A stretch of 28,155 nt of DNA from JAAYZQ01 sp034428935 (GCA_034428935.1 DAOUHB010000187.1:1-28155); one strand, 5' to 3'; positions 1 through 8,355 are shown, counted from the stretch's first letter. Program-made: numbers and translations. Notes: generated by a model from the letters alone, not told the origin.

Positions 1-240
1 ATCCTGGGGAACCTGAAAGGACCGGCGAATGTGAAGTGTCATCGATTGCCTCCTCGTTTGCTGGGTTTTCGGCTGCAGCCCATATTGTGGCACAGATTCG
101 CGCCATTGTCACGTTGCGCTCGACCTGTGCCCACGGCTCAAAGGTTAATAAACCAACAGTATCACATGTCGGGGGAAGCTTGTAGGGAGACGGCCCGGCC
201 CCGACAAGTCGGGGAGTCCGGGTTGAGGTTGGAGCCCAAC
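1..240. other. Intergenic stretch upstream of the RAYT gene
   Basis: No convincing gene is seen here. The frame of the downstream transposase stays open from position 31, but the residues it would add have no resemblance to the RAYT family and are rich in Arg/Pro/Cys, so they are treated as non-coding. The only structure I see is the palindrome at 199-214, listed separately. Confidence 0.5.
199..214. repeat. REP-like palindrome upstream of the RAYT gene
   Basis: The sequence CCCCGAC-AA-GTCGGGG forms a perfect 7-bp stem with a 2-base centre, and the flanks CCCGG/CCGGG allow it to be extended imperfectly. It lies 26 bases before the chosen RAYT start. RAYT genes are commonly flanked by the REP palindromes they act on, so this is a candidate substrate copy. 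That link is inferred from position only. Confidence 0.45.
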
Positions 241-846
241 GTGGCCAGGAGAGAGTTTCACCCGCCGCACATCTATATCCAGGAGACGTGCTACTTTATC
301 ACAGCCAGCATTGTTCGAGGGCAGTGGCTGATGAGGAGCGACGCGAAGCGCGCGTTGTTTCGGGATATTCTGCGCGAGGCTATACAGCGCTGGGATGTGC
401 GGCTATTCGCCTGGGTCGTGATGTATAACCATTATCATCTGTTGCTCGAGACGGGCAAGACGGAACCCATCTACAAGTTCATCAAGGCCCTGCACGGAGA
501 CAGCGCTGTCCGCTTTAACAAGTTGGACGTAACGCCGGGCCGCCATGTGTGGTACCAGTATTGGGACCGATGCCCACGCAATGAGCGTGAGTTCTGGACC
601 TGCTTCAATTACATCCACTTGAACCCCATCAAGCACGGCGTCGTGCAGGTGGTAGACGGAGGGGTGCGGGTGGAAGGAAATGCGGTTTGCATTGCTCCAG
701 GCCACGTGCTCGATGTGCACGACTACCTGGCCGCTTATCCCTATTCCAGCTATCATCACTATGTTCGGGAATATGGCCTGGAGTTCTTGACGGATGCCTT
801 TCTCCGCTATCCGGCGGTCGATATCCTGGCGTGTGATGCGTTCTAA
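241..846 (+). CDS. REP-associated tyrosine transposase (RAYT), Y1_Tnp/HUH family
   Basis: About 201 residues. The HUH family cuts and joins single-stranded DNA using a His-x-His metal site and a nucleophilic Tyr. The HxH motif is visible as YNHYHLLLE, where the family usually has a P-N-H-x-H-L-L form, and the Tyr region as FNYIHLNPIKHG, which matches the usual Y-x-x-x-NP-x-K-x-G block. The N-terminal block with CYFITASIVRGQ fits the family beta strand. I chose the GTG at 241 because GGAG lies six bases upstream and the protein then starts with the usual basic-aromatic RAYT N terminus; ATGs at 31 and 166 are possible but add non-family residues. A palindrome lies just upstream. It is probably a domesticated single-copy gene acting on REP sequences rather than an active insertion sequence. 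Confidence 0.8.
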   Translation: MARREFHPPHIYIQETCYFITASIVRGQWLMRSDAKRALFRDILREAIQRWDVRLFAWVVMYNHYHLLLETGKTEPIYKFIKALHGDSAVRFNKLDVTPGRHVWYQYWDRCPRNEREFWTCFNYIHLNPIKHGVVQVVDGGVRVEGNAVCIAPGHVLDVHDYLAAYPYSSYHHYVREYGLEFLTDAFLRYPAVDILACDAF

Positions 847-855
847 TCGCTTGGC

Positions 856-885
856 CTTTTGACGGCACGCCTGCGCGTGCAAAAG
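856..885. other. Imperfect hairpin between RAYT and MFS genes
   Basis: The arms GCACGC (865-870) and GCGTGC (875-880) pair around a CTGC loop, and the outer arms CTTTTG (856-861) and CAAAAG (880-885) extend the stem around a short bulge. It begins ten bases after the RAYT stop codon. It could act as a weak terminator or be a REP-type repeat; there is no T tract of the usual kind. Confidence 0.4.
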
Positions 886-915
886 CGGGATCGGAAGTCA
901 CGGGAGGACAATGCA

Positions 916-2409
916 ATGAAGCGCGTTCTTCGCTGGTACGACTATATCAACATCAATGCCTTTGTCTTTGGCATCAGCTTTGCCTCGGGCAGCATCACGC
1001 CGCTCCTCCTTCCCTACCTGGTGGCCCTGTTTGTGCCCGAGGCGGAAAAGAACACCTACCTGGCCACGGTGCGCGTGGTGGGGCTGGCGGTGGCGATGCT
1101 GATCCAGCCCGTGGCGGGCATGTTGAGCGACCGGAGCACCAGCCGCTGGGGGCGCCGGCGGCCCTACATCGTGGGCGGGACGCTGTTCAACATGTTCTTC
1201 TTGCTGCTCATTGCCCTGTCGCCCAACTTTGTCGGGTCGCCCCTGGATTCCCTGTTCTTGCCCTTCCTGGGCGTCACCTTTGCCTACATGGTGCTTCTCG
1301 CCGGCATTGTCCTGCTGCAGGTGTCGTCCAACTTTGGGCAGGCGGCCGTGCAGGGCCTCATCCCCGACCTGGTGCCCGAGGACCGGCGCGGCCGGGCTTC
1401 GGGCGTCAAGGCCGTCATGGAGCTGTTGCCATCGCTGCCCATGATCTTGATTGGGGGGCTCTTGACCGGTGGGCAGGTGGGCCTGGTCGTGGCCATCATC
1501 ATGGCCGTCTTTATCATCACCATGCTCATGACCGTCCTGGGCGTTCGCGAGGAGCCTCTCCGCGAAAAACCGGAGGGCAGCCTCCGGGAGCCGATCCTGC
1601 GCATCGTCCTGTTGACCATCATCTTTGTCGTCGCCACGCGGGTAGGGCTCTGGCTGGTCAACAACAGCGCCACGTTCCTGGCCGGCCGGGGCGCGACGGT
1701 CGCCACCCAGGTCGCCGTCGTCGGCCTCGCCGGGCTGGCGGCCATGGCCGGCTCGATCTTTGTCGGGGTCTATCTGGGGGCCCAGGTGGGCATCGGCCGC
1801 GACGCCCGGCAACAGCGCTCTTTCGTGTGGTGGGTCATCAACCGCCTGCTCTTTCTGGCCGCTGTCGGCTCCATCCAGGGCTTTGCCCTCTACTACCTGC
1901 GCGACGTACTTCTCCTGCCCGACGCCGAGCGCTGGACGGGGATTCTCCTGGCCGTTGTCGCCGTGTTCCTGGTTGCCTCGGCGCTGGGGGGCGGTTACCT
2001 GGCCGACCGCATCGGCCGGCGACGGCTGGTCATGGTTTCCGCCCTGGTGGCTGCCGCCGGCACCCTGTTCCTCCTCGTGGCCCGCGACATGTCACTGGTC
2101 CTCGTCGGCGGCAGCATCCTGGGCGCGGGCGCCGGAGCCTTTATGGCCACCAACTGGGCGCTGGGCACCGACCTGGTGCCGCCGCAGGAGGCCGGCCGCT
2201 ACCTGGGCATCTCGAACCTGGCCGGCGCCGGGGCAGGCATCGTCGGGGCCGGCATCGGCGGCCCCATGGCCGACTTTTTCAACCGCCTGGAGCCTGGCCT
2301 GGGCTACCTGGTCATCTTTGCCATCTATGGCGGCCTGTTCTTGATGTCGGTCCTCGCCTTGACCCGGGTCAAGGTGCCGGCCCTGGCGCCGGGCGGGCGG
2401 CCTGCCTGA
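916..2409 (+). CDS. MFS transporter, 12-TM, sugar-type (SLC45/GPH-like loop)
   Basis: About 497 residues with alternating hydrophobic segments consistent with 12 transmembrane helices. The cytoplasmic loop between helices 2 and 3 reads GMLSDRSTSRWGRRRPYI, an MFS motif A in the form found in sucrose/SLC45 and glycoside-type carriers. A second motif A copy, ADRIGRRRL, occurs in the C-terminal half. It should be an inner-membrane secondary transporter, substrate unknown. The start is the ATG at 916, which has GGGAGGA seven bases upstream; the frame is open further upstream but without family sequence. It stands alone, convergent with the LysM gene, so its context gives no substrate clue. Confidence 0.85.
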   Translation: MKRVLRWYDYININAFVFGISFASGSITPLLLPYLVALFVPEAEKNTYLATVRVVGLAVAMLIQPVAGMLSDRSTSRWGRRRPYIVGGTLFNMFFLLLIALSPNFVGSPLDSLFLPFLGVTFAYMVLLAGIVLLQVSSNFGQAAVQGLIPDLVPEDRRGRASGVKAVMELLPSLPMILIGGLLTGGQVGLVVAIIMAVFIITMLMTVLGVREEPLREKPEGSLREPILRIVLLTIIFVVATRVGLWLVNNSATFLAGRGATVATQVAVVGLAGLAAMAGSIFVGVYLGAQVGIGRDARQQRSFVWWVINRLLFLAAVGSIQGFALYYLRDVLLLPDAERWTGILLAVVAVFLVASALGGGYLADRIGRRRLVMVSALVAAAGTLFLLVARDMSLVLVGGSILGAGAGAFMATNWALGTDLVPPQEAGRYLGISNLAGAGAGIVGAGIGGPMADFFNRLEPGLGYLVIFAIYGGLFLMSVLALTRVKVPALAPGGRPA

Positions 2410-2445
2410 CAGGCGGGCGAGCTGTGGCCTTTTCAGGGCGAACAA

Positions 2446-2490
2446 AGGGGCCAGGGCCGCGCCCCGGAAACAGCGGGCCCTGGCTCCCCT
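2446..2490. terminator. Hairpin between convergent MFS and LysM genes
   Basis: A 9-bp perfect stem, GCCAGGGCC (2450-2458) with GGCCCTGGC (2476-2484), can be extended by AGGGG/CCCCT after a small bulge. It lies in the 130-bp gap where two genes converge, a position that fits a bidirectional terminator, although there is no T tract. The role is inferred from position. Confidence 0.4.
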
Positions 2491-2539
2491 GTGGCGCCCT
2501 GGGCGCCCTATGGACTATGGGCCGGTCCTCCGCACCCCG

Positions 2540-3115
2540 CTAGGGGATGCGCAGCACCTGGCCGGCATAGATGACGTTCGGGTTGCGGATGCCGTTGGCA
2601 TGGGCGATGGCCCACACCGTCCGACCGTAGCGCCAGGCGATGCTGTACAGCGTGTCACCGCGCTGCACCCGGTAGAACGTCCCCCCGCACGAGTAACAGG
2701 TACCGCCGTCCGTGGGGATCGCCAGGCGTTGTCCGGCATAGATATAGTTGGGGTTGCGGATGCCGTTCACGTGGATGAGCGCCCGCAGGCTGACGCCCAG
2801 GTGCCGGGCAATGCTCGAGAGCGTGTCCCCGTGGCGGACGATATAGATCCCGCCGCCGGGATGATACCCCCCCGGATACCCACTCGGGATGCGCAATCTC
2901 TGCCCGACATAGATCCGGTTGGGGTTGGCGATTCCATTGGCGGCGGCGATGGCCGGCACTGTCGTGCCATAGGCCCGGGCGATGCTGTACATGGTGTCGC
3001 CGCGCCGAACCACGTGCACCAGGCCGCTGGCCGGGGGGGCCGCTGCCCAGGCTGTCTGTGCGCCCACCAGGGCGAGCAAGGCCAGAATGACGATGGCGAG
3101 CTTGACGTGTTTCAT
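2540..3115 (-). CDS. Secreted protein with three LysM domains
   Basis: 191 residues. Residues 1-25 form a Sec signal peptide (Lys-rich start, hydrophobic core, cleavage near AWA-AA). Three LysM repeats follow, at about residues 33-76, 88-132 and 146-190, each with the pattern of RGDT at the start, IA in the first helix, N-GI-NPN before the second helix and G-x-LRIP at the end. The protein consists only of binding modules with short Gly/Tyr/Pro linkers, so it should bind peptidoglycan or a related glycan outside the membrane and has no catalytic domain. The start is the ATG at 3115, since an in-frame TAG lies six codons upstream. There is no Shine-Dalgarno at normal distance (see the inverted repeat at 3126-3162). 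No sortase or lipobox signal is seen. Confidence 0.85.
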   Translation of the reverse strand: MKHVKLAIVILALLALVGAQTAWAAAPPASGLVHVVRRGDTMYSIARAYGTTVPAIAAANGIANPNRIYVGQRLRIPSGYPGGYHPGGGIYIVRHGDTLSSIARHLGVSLRALIHVNGIRNPNYIYAGQRLAIPTDGGTCYSCGGTFYRVQRGDTLYSIAWRYGRTVWAIAHANGIRNPNVIYAGQVLRIP

Positions 3116-3125
3116 GGTGACAGTT

Positions 3126-3162
3126 GTATACTACGGTCGGAGTGGCGCGATCGTAAGTATAC
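3126..3162 (-). promoter_or_regulatory. Inverted repeat between a distant SD and the LysM start codon
   Basis: On the minus strand GTATACTTACGATCG pairs with CGACCGTAGTATAC across an 8-base loop, with one bulged T and one mismatch. A strong AGGAGG lies just upstream (3165-3170) but is about 50 bases from the ATG. Folding the repeat would bring that Shine-Dalgarno to about 12 bases from the start. It could be a translational bridge or a DNA operator; the sequence does not decide. Confidence 0.45.
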
Positions 3163-3376
3163 GGCCTCCTTTCGTTTGTTTTTGTGTTATGTCGGAAACC
3201 ACTCTACTGCCAACTCCACGAGGGAGATGACTGCCACGATGCGACTGTAGAGTCTCTGTCTGGGCACCAGACTGCCCGCCGCCCAAGATGGACCGAGGCT
3301 TGAAACTGCATCACCCCGATCGGGGAGGGGATCCCGAACGTGGGACCGTGTTGACGAGATTGCTTCGAATCCCCAC
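3163..3376 (-). other. Long structured 5' leader or small RNA upstream of the LysM gene
   Basis: This gene-free stretch lies downstream of a consensus minus-strand promoter. Several stems can be drawn: GGGGAT (3327-3332) with ATCCCC (3369-3374), the self-complementary CCCCGATCGGGG (3314-3325), GTCTGG/CCAGAC (3258-3263 with 3267-3272), and GTAGAGT (3247-3253) with ACTCTAC (3201-3207) enclosing CTCC/GGAG (3214-3226). I recognise no known riboswitch, 6S, tmRNA, SRP or RNase P signature. It may be an independent small RNA or a regulatory leader. Confidence 0.4.
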
Positions 3377-3382
3377 GGCCTC

Positions 3383-3411
3383 ATTATACTCGCTTTTTAT
3401 GACAATGTCAA
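3383..3411 (-). promoter_or_regulatory. Consensus sigma70 promoter (minus strand)
   Basis: Reading the minus strand, TTGACA (3411-3406) and TATAAT (3388-3383) are both perfect and are separated by exactly 17 bases. Transcription would start near 3376 and run towards the LysM gene, leaving a leader of about 260 bases. Confidence 0.8.
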
Positions 3412-3448
3412 TAGGCCGAACGCCAGGCGTGCAGGTGAGGGAGGAGGC

Positions 3449-5875
3449 TCAGCTCTCTGCCGGTTCGGCCGGGTCGTCGTCCTTGTCCTCGTCCTCCCTG
3501 TCGCGGTCCTTGAGGTTCTTATTCAGCACCTCCAGGCGGGCGGTGACGCGCCCGTGGACCGTGTCGGGCGGGTAGCAGCCGTCCTCGCCCGGCACGCCCG
3601 CCGGCTGGCCGGTGAGGATCTCGATGGTCTCGTCCACGGTGCGGACGGGGTAGACGTGGAACAGCCCGTCGGCCACGGCCTGGCGCGCTTCGGCGCGGAG
3701 CATCAGGTTGACCACGTTCTGGGCGGGGATGACGACGCCCTGGTCGCCGGTCAGGCCCCGGCTGCGGCAGGTCTCGAAAAAGCCCTCGACCTTCTCATTG
3801 ACGCCGCCCACGGGCTGGACGTTGCCCTGCTGGTCCACCGAGCCGGTGACGGCCACGCCCTGGCGCAGGGGCAGCCCGCTCAGGCTGCTTAGGAGCGCGC
3901 ACAGCTCGGTGCAGCTCGCGCTGTCGCCCTCCACCTCGTCGTACAACTGCTCGAAGGAGATGGTCGCCGACAGGCTCAATGGACGGTCGGTGGCATACTT
4001 GCCGCCCAGGTAGCCGTCCAGGGTGAGGAGCCCCTTGTCGTAAATGCGGCCGCTGAGCTTGGCCTCGCGGTCCAGCGAGACCACGCCCTGGCGCCCGGTG
4101 TAGGTGCGCACCGTGATGCGCGATGGCCTGCCGAAGGCATAGTTGCCCACCGAGAGCACCGAGAGCCCGTTGACCTGGCCCACGGCCTCACCCGCCAGGT
4201 CCACGCGCAAGGAACCCTCGTCGATCATCTCCTGGACCTCGTCCTCCACGCGGTTGGCGCGGTGGATGCGCTCTCGCTCGGCGCGGGCCACGTCGGCCGC
4301 CGAGACGTGCTTGCGGCCGGCCCTCTTGGCCCAGAAGCTGGCCTCGCGCACCAGGTCGGCAATCTCGCCAAAGTGGGTGGACAGCCGCTTCTGGTGGTCG
4401 GCCAGGCGCGAGCCGAACTCGACGACGCGGGCCACCGCCTCGCGGTCAAAGGGTAGCAGTCCTTCCTGGTGGCAGCGCGCGGCGATGAACTGCGCGTAGC
4501 AGAGGGCCGTCTCGGGCGTGCGCGTGAAATCGGCGCCGAAATCGGCCTGCACCTTGAACAGCTTGCCAAAATCGGGCTCGTGCCTGTGGAGCATGTAGTA
4601 GGTATAGGCGTCGCCGATGAGCACCACCTTCACGTCGAGGGGGATGGGCTCCGGCTCGAGGGTCACCGTCGACGCGATCTGCATCTGCGCGCCCAGCTCT
4701 TCGGTGCGGATCACGTGGTTCTTGAGGGCCCGCTTGAGCCCTTCCCAGGCCATCGGGTGGGCCGACAGGCCGTCCATCTCGATGACCAGGTATCCGCCGT
4801 TGGCCCGGTGGAGTGCGCCTGCCCGGATCATGGTGAAATCGGTGACCAGGGCGCCCATCTCGGCCCGATGCTCGATGCGCCCGACCAGGTTGCTGTACGT
4901 GGGGTTGGTCTCAAAGATGACCGGCGCTCCCTTTTGCTGGCCGTGATCCACCAGGACGTTGACGCCGTAGCGTTTCAGCATCTCGTCGCGGGCCGCCCTT
5001 GCCTGTTCGGGGTCGCCGTCCCTCTGGGCGACGATGGCCGAGACGTTGTCCACCACGTCGGTCTGGACCTCGTCCAGGTACTCGGCGATCTCGGGCAGGT
5101 GGCCGTAGGCGGTGTGGATCTCTTCCAGCACCCGGCCGGCCACCTGGTCGGCCACCTCGCGGTCAAACTCGGTCAAACGGCGCTTGGCCTCCCGGTCCAG
5201 GTCGCGAACGAGGCGCATGGCGGTGCCCACCTCGCCGTGGAGCTGCTTCTGGCGCTCCTCGATCTGCTGCTGCGTCGGCCGGTCGAGCTGGCCGAAGCCT
5301 TCGGCGCTTAGCACCTGGCCGTTGATGACGGGGGCGAACCCCACGCCCTGCGCCGTCTGGACCAGGGAAAAACCGTGGCTCTTGACCGTCTGCTCCAATT
5401 GGGCCAGCGCCTGGCCGCGCATCTCCTGGGCCTGGCGGACGATGGCCGCTCGCTGCTGTTCGTACTCCTCGCCGTCAAAGGCGCGGGGCATCTCGCGCAG
5501 CAGGTCCGAGACCAGCTCCTGCATCTCGCGGGCGAACTCGACGGTCGTGCCGGGCGGCAGGGCGATGGCCCGCGGCCGCTTGTCGTCGAGAAAATTGTTG
5601 ACATAAATCCAATCGTTGGGCACGGGACGCAGGGCAGCGGCGCGCTCCAGGAGGGTGCGGATGGTGGTCGTCCGGCCGGTGCCGCTGGCCCCCAGGGCAT
5701 AGATGTTGAACCCGGCGGCTTCGATCTCGATGCCAAAGGCAATCGAGTCCACGGCGCGCTCCTGGCCGATGATGGTCACGGTGCCGGGCAGCGATGCCGT
5801 GGTCTCGAAATCAAAGATGGTGGGGTCGCAGCGGTTCCACAGCTCGTGTTCCTGCAGCTCTCGCACGTTCGTCAT
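3449..5875 (-). CDS. Lon-family ATP-dependent protease, LonC/AAA_32 type
   Basis: About 808 residues: an N-terminal segment, an AAA domain (P-loop region about 61-70), a long helical insert (about 150-300), and a C-terminal Lon protease domain. The Ser-Lys dyad is clear: Ser652 in EGDSASC and Lys695 in GGVNEKVEGF, 43 residues apart as in classical Lon. It lacks the N-terminal LAN domain of LonA and the membrane helices of LonB. The P-loop reads GASGTGRTT, with Arg where Walker A normally has Lys, so ATPase function may differ. The tail after the protease domain is strongly acidic. The start is the ATG at 5875, where family sequence begins and a GGGAGG lies 12 bases upstream. A -10 like site lies at 5912-5917. 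Probably cytosolic protein quality control. Confidence 0.88.
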   Translation of the reverse strand: MTNVRELQEHELWNRCDPTIFDFETTASLPGTVTIIGQERAVDSIAFGIEIEAAGFNIYALGASGTGRTTTIRTLLERAAALRPVPNDWIYVNNFLDDKRPRAIALPPGTTVEFAREMQELVSDLLREMPRAFDGEEYEQQRAAIVRQAQEMRGQALAQLEQTVKSHGFSLVQTAQGVGFAPVINGQVLSAEGFGQLDRPTQQQIEERQKQLHGEVGTAMRLVRDLDREAKRRLTEFDREVADQVAGRVLEEIHTAYGHLPEIAEYLDEVQTDVVDNVSAIVAQRDGDPEQARAARDEMLKRYGVNVLVDHGQQKGAPVIFETNPTYSNLVGRIEHRAEMGALVTDFTMIRAGALHRANGGYLVIEMDGLSAHPMAWEGLKRALKNHVIRTEELGAQMQIASTVTLEPEPIPLDVKVVLIGDAYTYYMLHRHEPDFGKLFKVQADFGADFTRTPETALCYAQFIAARCHQEGLLPFDREAVARVVEFGSRLADHQKRLSTHFGEIADLVREASFWAKRAGRKHVSAADVARAERERIHRANRVEDEVQEMIDEGSLRVDLAGEAVGQVNGLSVLSVGNYAFGRPSRITVRTYTGRQGVVSLDREAKLSGRIYDKGLLTLDGYLGGKYATDRPLSLSATISFEQLYDEVEGDSASCTELCALLSSLSGLPLRQGVAVTGSVDQQGNVQPVGGVNEKVEGFFETCRSRGLTGDQGVVIPAQNVVNLMLRAEARQAVADGLFHVYPVRTVDETIEILTGQPAGVPGEDGCYPPDTVHGRVTARLEVLNKNLKDRDREDEDKDDDPAEPAES

Positions 5876-5911
5876 GATGCTTCGTCGCCTCCCTGGATTG
5901 CGTGCACATAG

Positions 5912-5941
5912 ATTATAACGGCAACGGGCAGAAAAGGGAAA
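5912..5941 (-). promoter_or_regulatory. Probable promoter of the LonC-type gene
   Basis: A perfect TATAAT is read on the minus strand at 5917-5912, 36 bases before the start codon. The best -35 candidate is TTTCCC (5941-5936) at 18-base spacing, which matches the consensus poorly. Confidence 0.45.
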
Positions 5942-5961
5942 TCCAGGGTTGGGCGGCGGCC

Positions 5962-8355
5962 TTATCCCGGACCCCGGCGCCTGCCGGCCAGCCACAGCCA
6001 GAGGAGCCATCGTCGCAGCCGGGACCAGGCTTCCCTCGCCCACCGGCCGGTGCGCTCGCCCACCGGCCCCCGGCCGTACCGGGCCTCGTTCAGGGCTGCC
6101 GCCAGGTGCTCGATCTCGGCCGGCGCCCGGGAGCCGGCCTCGCGGGCCTGGGGCCAGCCGGCGTTCTGGCCCCGCTCGCCCAGGTCGTGTCCCAGGTCGC
6201 GGCTGTACTCCAGGGCGGTCTGCCCGCTGCGCAAGGGGTGGCCCATCCGCTCGCCCCAGCGCAGCAGGCGCCCGTAGCGGTCGAGCACCAGGGCCGCGGG
6301 GGAGGCAACCGCTGTCTCGCGGGGGCGCCACAGCCAGGCAATGGCAGCCAGCAGCAGGGCCGCCAGGGCGACGATGCCCACCAGGCCCCAGGGCAGGGCC
6401 CTCAGCCAGCCCCAGGGGCCGCCGGCGCGGGGGGGTAGGGGCACGGGCTCCTCCTGGACCGGCCCGTCTCCGGCCCGCACCAGGGCCGGCTGGCCGGCCG
6501 TCGGCTCGAACTCGACCCAGCCGGCGCCATCGATATAGATCTCGGGCCAGGAGTGGGCGTCCAGGGCCGTGACGACCCAGGCGCCGCTCTCCGGGTCGTA
6601 TGCTCCCTGGGCATAGCCCGTCGCCAGGCGGGCCGGCAGGCCGGCGGCCCGGGCCATGACGACCATGGCCGAGGCGTAATAGTCGCAGTAGCCTTCCTGC
6701 AGGTCAAAGAGGAACCAGTCTACGAGGTCGCGGCCGCGGGGCGGCCGCGGCAGATCCAGGTTGTAGGCGTAACGGCGCAGGTAGGCCTCGATGCGCTGCG
6801 CCCGCTCGTAGCGGCCGGGGTCGGTGCCTGCCACCCGCCGCGCCAGGTCCAGCACGCGCCGGGGCACCGATTCGGGCAGCGCCAGGTAGAGGGCCGCCAC
6901 CTCGGCCGGCAGGGTGCCGGTGATGCCTGTAGCGCCCCCGGCAACCGCCGTGGCCGCGCTCGCGGTGCTGGCCCGCAGCTCGGCCGGCGACGGCGCCGGC
7001 GTGCGGGACAGGACGGTGTAGCGCCGGGCGTCGCCCGTCAATCCCACCAGCTCGCCGCCGGCCCTGCGCCAGGCCTGGGCCGGCACGTCCAGGCGGAGGG
7101 GCGCGTTGGCAGCATAGAGCCACGGCCCATCGGAACGGACGATCTCGAACTGCTGCCACAGCTCCTCGCCGGGGGGTGGCTCGCCGGCCAGGGACGCGCT
7201 CGCAGCCAGCTCTTCCGGCTCCTGCACGGCATTGATCCAGCCCCGGCCGGTGTAGGTGTCAAAGGTGGTGCGCCGCCAGTAGCGCCGCGGGCCGGGCTCA
7301 GCCGACTCCGCGTCCCCCGTCACGGGCGGCGGATCACCCGTCCACACCCGCAGCATCTCGGTCTCGCGCAGCTCGGGCCCGCTGCCCAGCAGGTGCGACT
7401 GGGGCAGCTCGCCCGGGGCGGCTGCCGGGGCGCCGCGCAGTGCCACGCCCGTGTCGATGGGGCCCACGTAGCGCTCGGCGGCGGCCTCCAGGCGGTTCCA
7501 GGGCTCGTCCATGCGGCGCCAGAAGGCGTCGCGCACGGCGTTGACCGTCACCACGGGCCACACGGCGGCCACGAGCAGGACGGCCACGAGCCAGGGCAGC
7601 AGGACGGCGCTCGTCTCGAACGGCAGGGCGTCGGGGTAATCGGTGCCCGTCTCGTCCCAGATTGCCTGTTTCCGCCGCAGCCGCTGGAGGGCGGCCAGCC
7701 ACAGCCCGCAGAAGGCCAGGCAAAAGAAACAAAAGACCGGCATCCCGCCCCGGAAAAAGGCCACGACGGCCGCGGCGGCGCCCGCCGGCACCAGCCCGAC
7801 CACGGCGCGTCGCCGGCGATAGACCTGCCAGGCCGCGAAAAAGGCACAGCCCCACGCCAGCGAGGCCACGAGCAGCTCGCCCAGCACCGGATCCGTCGCC
7901 CCTGCGCCCCGGCCGGACCAGGAGAGCCGCGCGCCCAGGATGTCGAGTTGCTGACGGAAGGTGGCTGCCAGCTCGGCCAGGGGCGGCGGCTGCTGCCCGA
8001 GCCCCTGGGGCAGGTCGCGCAGCCAGGCAACCAGGCCCAGCCCCTCGCGCCACAGCAGCCCCGCCGGCGGCACCAGGCGCCCTACGACGACGGCGGCCGT
8101 GGCGGCACCCAGGAGGACACCCACCACCGCTGCCCCGCGCCACGTCACCCGCGAGCGTGCCAGTCGCACCCCCACCGCCATGGCCAGGAGGGCCACGATC
8201 ACCAGGCTGCCACCGCCGGCCTGCCCCCGCGCATCCCGGGCGGAGATGAGGGCCGCCGGCAGGCAGAGGACAGCCGTCAAGGCCAGCAAAAAGGGCCCCC
8301 AACCCTCTCGCGGGCGCACCCGCCCCAGAAGGCGGACCGTCGCGTCAGCGAGCAT
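5962..8355 (-). CDS. Membrane-bound transglutaminase-like protein, TgpA type
   Basis: About 797 residues. The N-terminal part has a run of hydrophobic segments (roughly residues 20-270) as in the TgpA/DUF3488 membrane domain. A periplasmic or extracytoplasmic transglutaminase core follows, then one more membrane helix (about 680-705) and a C-terminal cytosolic DUF4129-like tail. The catalytic triad is visible: Cys557 in GYCDYYA, His601 in DAHSWPE, and Glu617 in VEFEPT at the position usually held by Asp; the spacings of 44 and 16 match TgpA. The start is the ATG at 8355, which has a GGGGGGAG immediately upstream and overlaps the end of the DUF58 gene by 11 bases, so the two are probably translated together. 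An ATG at 8385 is an alternative. The substrate is unknown. Confidence 0.85.
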   Translation of the reverse strand: MLADATVRLLGRVRPREGWGPFLLALTAVLCLPAALISARDARGQAGGGSLVIVALLAMAVGVRLARSRVTWRGAAVVGVLLGAATAAVVVGRLVPPAGLLWREGLGLVAWLRDLPQGLGQQPPPLAELAATFRQQLDILGARLSWSGRGAGATDPVLGELLVASLAWGCAFFAAWQVYRRRRAVVGLVPAGAAAAVVAFFRGGMPVFCFFCLAFCGLWLAALQRLRRKQAIWDETGTDYPDALPFETSAVLLPWLVAVLLVAAVWPVVTVNAVRDAFWRRMDEPWNRLEAAAERYVGPIDTGVALRGAPAAAPGELPQSHLLGSGPELRETEMLRVWTGDPPPVTGDAESAEPGPRRYWRRTTFDTYTGRGWINAVQEPEELAASASLAGEPPPGEELWQQFEIVRSDGPWLYAANAPLRLDVPAQAWRRAGGELVGLTGDARRYTVLSRTPAPSPAELRASTASAATAVAGGATGITGTLPAEVAALYLALPESVPRRVLDLARRVAGTDPGRYERAQRIEAYLRRYAYNLDLPRPPRGRDLVDWFLFDLQEGYCDYYASAMVVMARAAGLPARLATGYAQGAYDPESGAWVVTALDAHSWPEIYIDGAGWVEFEPTAGQPALVRAGDGPVQEEPVPLPPRAGGPWGWLRALPWGLVGIVALAALLLAAIAWLWRPRETAVASPAALVLDRYGRLLRWGERMGHPLRSGQTALEYSRDLGHDLGERGQNAGWPQAREAGSRAPAEIEHLAAALNEARYGRGPVGERTGRWAREAWSRLRRWLLWLWLAGRRRGPG

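Noticed and set aside
3163..3376. 6S RNA or tmRNA call for the structured leader
   Set aside because: The length and promoter fit, but I could not draw the long rod with a central bubble, and no tmRNA or SRP conserved core is present.
3364..3380. tRNA-like 3' end (TTCGAATCCCCACGG) on the plus strand
   Set aside because: The bases before the T-loop-like part do not pair with those after it, and no D or anticodon arm can be drawn upstream. At most it is an old att-like fragment.
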